Both the position numbers and the translations under genes were made by a program. Below, piece after piece: positions 35,262 through 43,925 of a stretch of DNA of 64,000 nucleotides. Position 1 is the first letter of the stretch. Each line of letters starts with the position of its first letter. Location of the stretch: positions 119,403 through 183,402 of the forward strand of contig NZ_LZMD01000061.1 in the NCBI RefSeq assembly GCF_001668575.1, written 5' to 3'. The notes under the pieces are model-generated. The model was not told the DNA's origin, did not search any database, and saw only the letters and a list, made by a program, of their open reading frames with translations. Source of the DNA: Mycobacterium sp. 1164985.4. GTDB taxonomy: Bacteria > Actinomycetota > Actinomycetes > Mycobacteriales > Mycobacteriaceae.

Positions 35262-36689
35262 TCAGGCGGGCACCGGTGCGGCGGCGCGGCCGATCTGTTC
35301 GCCGGCACCGGCCCGCGAGGTCTTCATGCGCAGGAACACAACCCAGGTGACGATCGCGCAGATCACGTAGAAGCCGAGGAACACCCAGAACGCGTTGGTG
35401 GCGGACTTGGCGTCACTGACGTACGACGCGCGCAGCACGACGTTGATGAAGACGCCGCCGAGGGCGCCGGTAGCGCCGGCGAAGCCGATCAACGCGCCGG
35501 ACATGCTGCGCGACCATGCGGCCTTGTCCTCGCGGCTCCAGCCGTCGCGGCCCTGGGCCTTGGCCTCGAAGATCGACGGGATCATCTTGTACGTCGAACC
35601 GTTGCCGATGCCCGAGAGGATGAACAGCAAGATGAAGCCGGTGACATAGGCGGCCATCTGCCCACCGGTGGCCGCGCCCGCCATACCGTCGTCGAGAACG
35701 CCTGCTGCGACCAGGATCCCGGCTGCGAAGATCATCGCGACGAAGGTGTAGAGCGTGATCCTCCCGCCCCCGATCCGGTCGGCCAGCTTGCCGCCGAACG
35801 GCCGCGAGATTGAGCCGAGCAACGGGCCGATGAAGGCGATCTGGGCGGCGTGCAGAGAGGCCTGCGCCGGGGTGTCGCCGCCTGCGAGGAAGTTGATCTG
35901 CAGCACCTGGCCGAAGGCGAACGAAAACCCGATGAACGAACCGAACGTGCCGATGTAGAGAAAGCTCATAACCCAGGAGTGCTTGAACCGCAACGCTTCT
36001 GCCATCGCGCCGAGATTGGATCGCTGGTTGCCGAGGTTGTCCATGAACAGCGCAGCCCCCAGCGCGGCCAACGCGACAAGGACGAGATAGATGGCGCAGA
36101 CGATTTCGGGGGCGGTGTTGCTCACGGTGGCGATCACCAGGAGTCCGACCAGTTGGATCACCGGCACGCCGATGTTACCGCCGCCGGCGTTCAGCCCGAG
36201 CGCAAAGCCCTTGAGCCGTTGCGGGTAGAACGCGTTGATGTTGGTCATCGACGACGCGAAGTTGCCGCCGCCCACGCCGGACACTGCGGCCACGATCATG
36301 AACGTGGTGTAGGACGTGCCGGGGTTGCTCATCGCCCACAGTGTGAGCACGGTCGGGATCAACAGCAGCAGGGCGCTGACGATGGTCCAGTTGCGCCCGC
36401 CGAACCGCGCCGGGGCGATCGTGTACGGGATACGCAAGATCGCTCCGATGAGCGTGGGGATCGCGACCAGGTAGAACTTGCCCGCAGGGTCGATGCCGTA
36501 GACGTCCTGTGGCATGAACAGCACCATCACCGACCAGATCGACCACACCGAGAATCCGACGTGCTCGGCGAAGATCGACCAGATCAGGTTCCGCTTGGCG
36601 ATGTCCTTACCGCCAGATTCCCACGCCTCGACGTCTTCGGCGTCCCAGTGTTCGATCGTGCGGCTGCGGCTCAAAGTCTTCACGGGCAT
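35262..36689 (-). CDS. Nitrate/nitrite transporter, NarK family (MFS)
   Basis: 475 residues from the ATG at 36689 (a GTG codon directly precedes it). About 12 membrane segments of the major facilitator superfamily. The motif GGNFASSMTNINAFYPQRLK and GGGNIGVPVIQL are nitrate signature motifs of NarK/NNP transporters. It imports nitrate, or exports nitrite, in the plasma membrane. Cotranscribed with the nitrate reductase, 5 bases apart, so nitrate uptake for assimilation is the expected role. A promoter should lie in 36690-36830, but I see no clear site. Confidence 0.9.
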   Translation of the reverse strand: MPVKTLSRSRTIEHWDAEDVEAWESGGKDIAKRNLIWSIFAEHVGFSVWSIWSVMVLFMPQDVYGIDPAGKFYLVAIPTLIGAILRIPYTIAPARFGGRNWTIVSALLLLIPTVLTLWAMSNPGTSYTTFMIVAAVSGVGGGNFASSMTNINAFYPQRLKGFALGLNAGGGNIGVPVIQLVGLLVIATVSNTAPEIVCAIYLVLVALAALGAALFMDNLGNQRSNLGAMAEALRFKHSWVMSFLYIGTFGSFIGFSFAFGQVLQINFLAGGDTPAQASLHAAQIAFIGPLLGSISRPFGGKLADRIGGGRITLYTFVAMIFAAGILVAAGVLDDGMAGAATGGQMAAYVTGFILLFILSGIGNGSTYKMIPSIFEAKAQGRDGWSREDKAAWSRSMSGALIGFAGATGALGGVFINVVLRASYVSDAKSATNAFWVFLGFYVICAIVTWVVFLRMKTSRAGAGEQIGRAAAPVPA

Positions 36690-36830
36690 CACGATGGCGG
36701 GCGGCCATTCCGTGGCCGTTGCACATCCATGACCGAAAGGTCAACACCCGCTCACATGGCTCGCGCGACCCATTCCAATCGCCTGAAACGTGCCCGAAAC
36801 AAATGTGGCGTGGGTTACTCCGGCAAGTGA

Positions 36831-38243
36831 TCAGAACGGTGCGCCAGCCGCTAGCCGATTTCTCGCGCGTTCGGCCTTGATTCGCGCGGCGTAATCGGCG
36901 GCACGGCTACGCCGTCGCAGTGGCATCATCACCCCGCGGTCGCGAGCCATCGGCGGCAAGCTCGCCGGCGGAGGAAGGTCAGCGGTCGTCGTATCCCAGG
37001 TCGGAAAGAAGATTCTGCTACCGGGTTGGGTGGTGTACTTCCTCCCGCTCGGCGAGGTCCAGACCACCGTACCGTCGGACAGTTGGACGTCGTCCCATCC
37101 ACCAAACGTCTTCATCAGATGGTGTTTTCGGCACAGACACTTGAGATTCGACGCATGCGTGGTCCCGAATGGATACGGGATGGTGTGGTCGATGTCGCCA
37201 CCGTCGGCTGGCACGTTGCAACCAGGGGCCCGGCAGTGCAGATCTCGCATGAGTACGAACCGAGCCAACTCGGCCGACGGCCGGTACTGCGACTCAGGCT
37301 TGTCGCTGGGTAATGTGATCGGACGAATCTTCGCGCCACCTCGGATCAGTTGCGACAGCAGTGATGCCGGCACGACGTCCTCGCCGACGATGAGCGCTGC
37401 GGGCGGCTTCGTCCTGGACTCGGCGGCTGTCGGCTGCTGCAATGCCACATCGACAGCCGACCGCTCTGCGAGTACATGGATGACGACGTTCGACGATCGC
37501 GACGCGTCAGCCGACGGACAGGTGTCGGATCCGCAGGCGCACGCGAGGCGGTCACTGCCCGCGAGAATTGCGCCGACCGCGTCCGATCGGCGCTCTCCAG
37601 CGGTTCGCGGATCGTCATCGCACAGGGTCTGCACCATTTCCGCGATGCGACGTTTGAGAACAGCACCGTCCGTGGCCAGCAGACGTCCCCACACCGACGT
37701 GGTTCCTGCCGGATCGTCGATGTCCCCGACCGAGAAGTCTCTGCTGCGCGTAGTTGATTCGCTTCGGCGCAACCCGTCCGGATCGTACCGCTCGACCCAC
37801 GCATCGATTGCGCGCTCGAGCTTGTAATCGGACAGCCGACCCCACCTTGAAGCGCCTTCCGCTAAGGCGGCGTCGATCAAAGCCAGCGCCTCGGCGTCGT
37901 CAACGAACTGTGTGCGCCACGTAAGCGCCGAAGCCACGCGGGAATTGATGGCGCCCTGCAGGTACAGCGCCGCGACGCGTGGAAGTCGGTCCCGAAGTGC
38001 GATCGCTATGCGCATCTGTGCCGAGGCCCGCTTGTGGCCGACGGTCATAGCGGCCGCGACTTCGGCGGCGGCCGCGTCCCAACCGTCGAATGCCGATCGG
38101 TCCTCGTCGTCGACTCTGCGGCGGGCGAGTTCGGCGATCGCGGCGAGCCGACGGGCGCCCGCCCTTGCCTCGGCCCGCGTGCTCTCCTCGATCGCAGCCA
38201 CGACAGCGGAATCATCCGCGGTCGCAAATTCGGAGTCGAACAT
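36831..38243 (-). CDS. DUF222/HNH endonuclease domain protein (13E12 repeat type)
   Basis: 470 residues from the ATG at 38243. The N-terminal about 300 residues match DUF222. The C-terminal HNH domain reads CRAPGCNVPADGGDIDHTIP and NLKCLCRKHHLMKTFGGW, with its paired Cys and His for zinc and catalysis. This is the mycobacterial 13E12/REP family, present in many copies per genome. They are often linked to mobile elements, but function is unproven. Alone on the minus strand. Start is uncertain; a longer frame to 38282 exists. Confidence 0.85.
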   Translation of the reverse strand: MFDSEFATADDSAVVAAIEESTRAEARAGARRLAAIAELARRRVDDEDRSAFDGWDAAAAEVAAAMTVGHKRASAQMRIAIALRDRLPRVAALYLQGAINSRVASALTWRTQFVDDAEALALIDAALAEGASRWGRLSDYKLERAIDAWVERYDPDGLRRSESTTRSRDFSVGDIDDPAGTTSVWGRLLATDGAVLKRRIAEMVQTLCDDDPRTAGERRSDAVGAILAGSDRLACACGSDTCPSADASRSSNVVIHVLAERSAVDVALQQPTAAESRTKPPAALIVGEDVVPASLLSQLIRGGAKIRPITLPSDKPESQYRPSAELARFVLMRDLHCRAPGCNVPADGGDIDHTIPYPFGTTHASNLKCLCRKHHLMKTFGGWDDVQLSDGTVVWTSPSGRKYTTQPGSRIFFPTWDTTTADLPPPASLPPMARDRGVMMPLRRRSRAADYAARIKAERARNRLAAGAPF

Positions 38244-38285
38244 ACATTCGACTATGCCACGAGGGTGTGACATTGATTCCATCCG

Positions 38286-39032
38286 TCAGTCGACGGTCTC
38301 CCAGAAACTCGTGAGCGCCTCGGACCCGCGCGCGGGATCCTGCACCATCCACCAGTGCCCCAACCCTTCGAGCACTTCCGTTCGCGCGCCGGCCCGCTGC
38401 GCCGCACGCCGGCGCATCTCGTCGCTCCCCACGTACGGGTCCTCGGTGGCCAGGATCGACAGGCCCGGCCGGGAGGCGGCCGCATCCAGTCCACGCGCGG
38501 CCTCGGCGATCGCCGGCTGCGCGGCCGAGCGGTACAGCGCGAGGATCGCGCGCCCCATCTCGGGCCCCTGCGCCTCGGCCAGCGATGTGGCGATGTCGGC
38601 TGGCAGGCCCAGCTCGGCCATCTGCGCTGCCCGGTCGTCGACGGTGCCGCCCATCATGGTCTCGTTGAGTTCCTCGCCCGCTCCCGGCGTCTGCCACACC
38701 TGGGCCAGGTCGTGCCAAACGTAGTCGGGATCGAACAGCCCGACGACGTCGCTCGTCCATGTGCGCAGCAAGTCGGGCCGGTGCATCGCCACGTTGACGA
38801 CGTGGCCGCCGCCCCAGTCGTGTCCGACGAGGTCGACCGGCTCGTCGAAGCGCTCCAGTTCGCGCTCGAGCCAGTCGCGGTAGTCGAGATACGTAGCCGC
38901 AAAGTCGTCGGATAGCGGTGCACCGAACCCGGGCGGAGAGAGCCGCACCACGTCCTCGCGGCCGAGCGCGTCGACCAAGGGACCCCAGATCGCATCCGTC
39001 TCCGGATTGCCATGCACCAGAACGACTGTCAT
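38286..39032 (-). CDS. Alpha/beta-fold hydrolase, haloalkane dehalogenase/epoxide hydrolase type
   Basis: 248 residues. HGNPE near the N-terminus is the HGxP oxyanion motif; GHDWGGG has an Asp nucleophile, as in dehalogenases and epoxide hydrolases rather than a Ser; C-terminal His in EGLGHWWMVQDP. Substrate unknown. It follows the LuxR-type regulator by 9 bases on the same strand, so the two are likely cotranscribed. Confidence 0.8.
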   Translation of the reverse strand: MTVVLVHGNPETDAIWGPLVDALGREDVVRLSPPGFGAPLSDDFAATYLDYRDWLERELERFDEPVDLVGHDWGGGHVVNVAMHRPDLLRTWTSDVVGLFDPDYVWHDLAQVWQTPGAGEELNETMMGGTVDDRAAQMAELGLPADIATSLAEAQGPEMGRAILALYRSAAQPAIAEAARGLDAAASRPGLSILATEDPYVGSDEMRRRAAQRAGARTEVLEGLGHWWMVQDPARGSEALTSFWETVD

Positions 39033-39041
39033 ACCGCGATC

Positions 39042-42000
39042 CTAGGCGTGCCGCGCAGCTTCCTGTGCCAGCTGCACGCGCGATGTCAGTCCCAGCTTGG
39101 TGTAGACATGGGTCAAATGCGTCTGCACCGTCCGGTGCGACACGAAGAGCCTTGCTGCGATGTCCTTGTTGCCGAGTCCCTCGGCGACCAACCGGACCAC
39201 GCCGAGCTCGGTCGGCGTCAAGGAAGCCCAGCCGCTCGACGGTCGCTTGCGCTCACCGCGTCCACGCTGCGCGTACGCGACGGCCTCCTCGATCGACAGC
39301 GCGGTCCCTTCGTCCCACAACGCCTCGAATTCCTTCTCGCCGAGGGACTCCCTGAGCAGCGACACCGTTGCCGCGTACGTCGCGTCGTGCACTCGGAGCC
39401 GCACCAGCCCCATGCGTTTGCGCATGGCGTCGGCGGCGCCAAGGAAACGCGCCGCGTTGCGCTGATCACCGGCCGCACAGGTCAACTCGCCCAGCACCTC
39501 GAACGCGTCAGGCGCGATCTGATAGGACCGATGACCGGCCATGGTGTCCAGCGCCCGGCGCATGTCTTCATCCGCCTGACCGAGATCATTCTGCGCCAAG
39601 GCGATGCGAGAGCGATTCACCAGGGCCCGTGCCAGGTGCCACCCCTGCATCACCGACACGTCGGTGTCGGCGTACTCTCTGGCGGCCCGCAGATCACCTC
39701 TGGCGAGCTCGAGCTCCGCCGACGGGATGACGTTCGTGATCGCCGTCTCGGGCTGGGCGTTGATGCGCTGCCACGCCCAATCGCACGCGTCGGCAGCCGC
39801 TTTCACGTCTCCCTCTGCGAGGATGGCGAAGGCCAGCGGAGCGTACGCCCACGGCTCGAGGAACGGGCCGAGCGTGGTCGCGGCTTCGATGGCTGCCTCG
39901 GCGTAGCTTCGCCCCGCGGCGGGATCGCCAAGCCAGACATACGCATGCGCGAGACCGACGCGCGCGAGGTAGCCGTGGATGACGTCCCCGGATGCATCCG
40001 CCTCCGCGGCAAGCGCATGCAGGAGGGCAGTGCCCTCTTTCAGGTCACCTATCTGATAAACGGCCATCGCCGGGCCCCAGTACCGATTCATCCGCGACAT
40101 GAACACGTCGCCGATGGCATCGGCCAGCGACTGTCCCTCCTCGCCGGCCGCACGTGCCGGCACAGGATCTCCGAGCAGGATGGCGATGAACGCCTTCCAG
40201 CCGAGGACCTGACAGAGCCGCCACCGGTCGTCCAATCGCCGTGCCAAATCGAGAGCTTCGTCGATGTACGGGTACGCCGACTGGGCATCGAATGCGGCCG
40301 CCCCCACACACGACGTCAGCACCCGAAGCAACAACGCGGGGTCGTCGAGCTCCCTGGCCGTGGCCAGGGCCTGCTCGAGACCCTCCGTGACGCCGACCGT
40401 CACCGCCCATGCGTGGAGCACCGCCTGGTCGGCCACCGCACTGACCTGTGCCACGACATCGGACGCCCCTTCGAGCGCCGGATCGTCCAGGGCGGCGTTG
40501 AACCAGGACAGGCCCTCTTGTACCCGCCCGCGCATGAGCCACAGCGGTTGCAACGAACTCGCGAACCGCAGTGCCACGTCGACATCCTGCCGCTCGAGAC
40601 TCCAGGCGAACGCGGCACGGAGATTGTCGATCTCGATCTCCGCCTGCGTGACGAGGCGTTCGTACTCGGCGAGCCCCGGCGTCGCCAGTCGCGTGATCGA
40701 GGTGTAATGATCCCGGTGCCGACCCCGCACGATGTCGGCTTCGCCGGACTCACCGAGTTTGTCCAGCGCATACTGGCGGACCGTTTCCAGCAACCGGTAT
40801 CTCACTCGCCCACTGGATGATTCGGCCAACACCAACGACTTGTCCACCAGAAGCATCAGCAGGTCGAGCACCTGGAAGCGCTCGACCTCTCCCCCCGTGG
40901 CCACCGCCTGCGCGGCCTCGAGATCGAAGTCCCCGGCGAACGCCGCCAACCGGCGGAAGACGACCCGCTCGGGCTCGGTCAGCATCTGATGCGACCAATC
41001 CACGGACGCCTTGAGAGTCTGCTGGCGGCGCACCGCTTTTCGCGATCCGCCTGTCAACAGGCGGAACCTGTCGTGCAGGCCGTCGAGGATCTCGCGCACG
41101 GACAGGGCGCGGACCCGGGCGGCGGCCAGCTCGATCGCCAACGGCATACCGTCCAGGCGACTGCAGATCTCTCCGATGACCGCCAGTTCCTCTTCCGCGG
41201 GCGTGAAATCGGACTGAACGTGGCGAGCACGGTCGACGAACAACTCGACGGCCTCGTCGTCGATCGCCAGCGAGGCCACCCGCCAGACGAGCTCACCCTC
41301 GACGCCGATCGGTTCGCGACTGGTGGCCAGCAGCCGCAGCGCCGGACAGCGCTCCAGGAGAGTGGTGATCAGCTCGGCGCTGACCTCGAGCAGGTGTTCG
41401 CAGTTGTCGAGCACCGCGAGGCCCGCACGCGCGCCGACGAACTCGACGATGCTGTCCATCGTCGATCGACCCGGTTGGTCTGGTATCCCGAGCGCCCGCA
41501 GCACGGCGACCGGCACGAGATCCGGGTCGCTGATCGGCGCCAGGTCCACATACCAGACCGACGGCAGATCGGTACGGTCCGCGATCTGCACAGCCAGTCG
41601 CGTCTTGCCCACCCCACCCGCACCGGTCAGCGTCACCAACCGGTTACCGGTCAGGAGCTCACCGATCTCGCCGATCTGCTTGCGGCGTCCGATGAATCGC
41701 GTCAGCTGCGCGGGCAGATCGTGTCTCAACGCGGTCTCGGCCGTACGCAGGGGCGGGAAGTCATTGCGGATGTCCGGATGACACAGTTGCACGACGCGTT
41801 CGGGCCGGGGCAGGTCTCGCAGCGGATGTGAACCGAGGTCGCTCAGCCACGCACCCTCGGGCAGATAGTCGACGACCATGGATTCGGTCGCACCGGTGAG
41901 CACCGTCTGTCCACCGTGCGCCAGATCGCGTAGCCGCGCCGCGCGGTTGATGGTCGTCCCGATGTAGTTGCCCTCGTCGCGCAATTGGATCTCACCGGTG

Positions 42001-42311
42001 TGTACGCCGATGCGCAGCCGGATCGGGGCCAGCGGCGCCTGCTGCAGCGCCAGCGCGCACGCCACCGCATCGCTGGCCCGTGCGAAAGCCAGCACGAAAC
42101 TGTCGCCCTCGCCCTGCTCGACGGGGCGGGCACCGTTGTTCATGACTACGAGATCGGCCAGCGTCGCGTCGAGTCGCCGAATCGCCGCGCGCATCTCCTC
42201 GGGCTGCGAATCCCATAACCGCGTCGATCCCTCGACGTCGGCCAGCAGTAAGGTCACCGTGCCGGTCGGCAGTCCGCTCACACCAAGTTCGCTCCACTCG
42301 AGTGCGTTCAT
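39042..42311 (-). CDS. Adenylate-cyclase-like / ATPase / LuxR transcriptional regulator
   Basis: 1089 residues from the ATG at 42311; ATGs further upstream and a missing ribosome site make the start uncertain. Domains: class III cyclase homology (residues 15-180), with Asp25 (LADVEGST), Asp70 (GEGDS) and Asn122/Arg126; a STAND-type ATPase with Walker A GAGGVGKT at 230-237; a long helical repeat region; and a C-terminal LuxR helix-turn-helix (LTPTELGVVRLVAEGLGNKD, HRTVQTHLTHVYTKL). The lysine that selects adenine is replaced around 65 by Glu/Gln, so cyclase activity is doubtful. Resembles Rv0890c-type proteins. The target genes are unknown. Confidence 0.88.
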   Translation of the reverse strand: MNALEWSELGVSGLPTGTVTLLLADVEGSTRLWDSQPEEMRAAIRRLDATLADLVVMNNGARPVEQGEGDSFVLAFARASDAVACALALQQAPLAPIRLRIGVHTGEIQLRDEGNYIGTTINRAARLRDLAHGGQTVLTGATESMVVDYLPEGAWLSDLGSHPLRDLPRPERVVQLCHPDIRNDFPPLRTAETALRHDLPAQLTRFIGRRKQIGEIGELLTGNRLVTLTGAGGVGKTRLAVQIADRTDLPSVWYVDLAPISDPDLVPVAVLRALGIPDQPGRSTMDSIVEFVGARAGLAVLDNCEHLLEVSAELITTLLERCPALRLLATSREPIGVEGELVWRVASLAIDDEAVELFVDRARHVQSDFTPAEEELAVIGEICSRLDGMPLAIELAAARVRALSVREILDGLHDRFRLLTGGSRKAVRRQQTLKASVDWSHQMLTEPERVVFRRLAAFAGDFDLEAAQAVATGGEVERFQVLDLLMLLVDKSLVLAESSSGRVRYRLLETVRQYALDKLGESGEADIVRGRHRDHYTSITRLATPGLAEYERLVTQAEIEIDNLRAAFAWSLERQDVDVALRFASSLQPLWLMRGRVQEGLSWFNAALDDPALEGASDVVAQVSAVADQAVLHAWAVTVGVTEGLEQALATARELDDPALLLRVLTSCVGAAAFDAQSAYPYIDEALDLARRLDDRWRLCQVLGWKAFIAILLGDPVPARAAGEEGQSLADAIGDVFMSRMNRYWGPAMAVYQIGDLKEGTALLHALAAEADASGDVIHGYLARVGLAHAYVWLGDPAAGRSYAEAAIEAATTLGPFLEPWAYAPLAFAILAEGDVKAAADACDWAWQRINAQPETAITNVIPSAELELARGDLRAAREYADTDVSVMQGWHLARALVNRSRIALAQNDLGQADEDMRRALDTMAGHRSYQIAPDAFEVLGELTCAAGDQRNAARFLGAADAMRKRMGLVRLRVHDATYAATVSLLRESLGEKEFEALWDEGTALSIEEAVAYAQRGRGERKRPSSGWASLTPTELGVVRLVAEGLGNKDIAARLFVSHRTVQTHLTHVYTKLGLTSRVQLAQEAARHA

Positions 42312-42383
42312 GCTAGCCAGCATGCGACCCGGGTATCGGCAAAACATCAGCGCAAGCGCGTAGATTTCACGCGCGCAGCCCGC

Positions 42384-43925
42384 TCACAGCCGCCGTTTCA
42401 GCCGGTCGCGGTACGACCGCCCGTCGGGGTCGTAGATGAACCGGTACGCGGGCTCTGCCCACAACCGCGTCAACAACCCGAGTCTCTCGGCCTTGTTCGG
42501 ACGCAGCCGACCCGGCGGTCGCGGTCCCCTACGACCGGAGGCGTACCAGTCCTCCAGCGCCTGTGCGGCCGCGATGATCTCGTCCACGGCGGTGGCCGGG
42601 TCGACCAGCCCGCCGTCCTCGCTTCCGTCGTCGGCACGGTCCAGGTGCTCACGCATCAGGCGCAACCGCAGGTCGCGGGCGAACTCACCCTCCTCGTCGA
42701 GCACCGCGCAGGACAGCTCGCTGTCGTGGGTCCATGACCGCCGGTTGAAGTTGTCGCTGCCCGAACAGGCCCACACGTCGTCGATCACGCACACCTTCGC
42801 GTGCACGTACACCGGTGTGCCCTGGTGGTTTTCGACATCGAAGACGTGCACGCGGTCCGGCGCGGCGCGGTGACACGTCTCGAGGGCCTGCCAGCGGCCG
42901 ACCTGGTTGGGCGGCAGGGCGAGCCGGCCGTCGACGTCGGGATATCGCGGCACCACCGCGACCAGATGCAGCCCGGGGTTGTCCCGCAGCGCGGAGGCGA
43001 ACAGATTGGCCACCCGCTTCGACCACAGGTACTGGTCCTCCAGGTAGATCAGCCGGCGGGCACGCGGCACCGCCTTGCTGTAGGCCCGTGCGATGCCGCG
43101 CTCGCCGGTCGGTGCGAAGTCGTAGGCGAAGTGGGCGTCCGGGTAGGTCCGCAACACCTGGACTCGGTGCGGGCCGCACGGCGGCGGATCCGGGGGTTGC
43201 TCAGGCAGCGGTTCGGCCGTCATGTCCGCGCCGCGGAGCTTGTCGCGCAGCCACGCCAAGGGATTCAGCATGTCCAGCGAGGCGGGATCGTTCCACCGCT
43301 CGCGGAATGTCATGTCCAGTGCGCCCACAACGGGCCCCTGCAGACGCAACTGCACGTCGTGCCAGGGCGGGTGCTCCCCGTAGCGGGCCGACATCTGCAG
43401 GGCCTGCGGGTCGCCCCGGTGTGAGGCGTCGTCACGGCGCGAGTGGCACAGGTCGATGCCACCGGCGAACGCCACGTCGCGTTCCGGCCGGCCGGGATGC
43501 CTGATCACGACGAGCTTCTGGTGGTGGGAACCGCCGATGCGCACCCGTTGGTCCAGCAGCACCTCTCCGCCGGCCTCCTCGATGCGCTCACCGAGATGGC
43601 GGTTCTCCTCCTCGCTGTAGGCCAGCTTGTCCAGATGTGACCGCCACACCAGCCCCTTGACGATCACACCGCGTTGTGCTGCGCGGCAGAACAATTCGCT
43701 TATCGTCGGACCGTCGTCGCGCAGCTTCTCGTCGGGGTCGCCACGCCAGTCGGTGAAGAACAGATGATCGCCCGGTTCGAGCGCCTCCACCTCGGTGGCG
43801 AGCTGGTCGAAATAGGTTGAGCCGTGCACGAGCGGTTCGACACGATTGCCGTCGCACCACGCCGGGAGGTCCGATGCGGGGTTACCGCGCTCCTCGGCGG
43901 TGAGGAACCACTCCTCGGCGTTCAC
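42384..43925 (-). CDS. Phospholipase D-like protein, paralogue B
   Basis: 513 residues from a GTG at 43925 overlapping the stop of the upstream paralogue. The C-terminal HKD site is complete (VHAKVCVIDD, then GSDNFNRRSW). The N-terminal site keeps His and Lys (GGSHHQKLVV), but the Asp spacing differs, with GGIDLC further on. Likely hydrolyses or transfers on phosphodiester bonds of lipids. No signal peptide is visible. About three quarters identical to the gene at 43922-45466. Confidence 0.83.
   Translation of the reverse strand: MNAEEWFLTAEERGNPASDLPAWCDGNRVEPLVHGSTYFDQLATEVEALEPGDHLFFTDWRGDPDEKLRDDGPTISELFCRAAQRGVIVKGLVWRSHLDKLAYSEEENRHLGERIEEAGGEVLLDQRVRIGGSHHQKLVVIRHPGRPERDVAFAGGIDLCHSRRDDASHRGDPQALQMSARYGEHPPWHDVQLRLQGPVVGALDMTFRERWNDPASLDMLNPLAWLRDKLRGADMTAEPLPEQPPDPPPCGPHRVQVLRTYPDAHFAYDFAPTGERGIARAYSKAVPRARRLIYLEDQYLWSKRVANLFASALRDNPGLHLVAVVPRYPDVDGRLALPPNQVGRWQALETCHRAAPDRVHVFDVENHQGTPVYVHAKVCVIDDVWACSGSDNFNRRSWTHDSELSCAVLDEEGEFARDLRLRLMREHLDRADDGSEDGGLVDPATAVDEIIAAAQALEDWYASGRRGPRPPGRLRPNKAERLGLLTRLWAEPAYRFIYDPDGRSYRDRLKRRL

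Noticed and set aside
39012..40820. 602-residue plus-strand open frame
   Set aside because: Antisense to the LuxR-type regulator; no recognisable domain.
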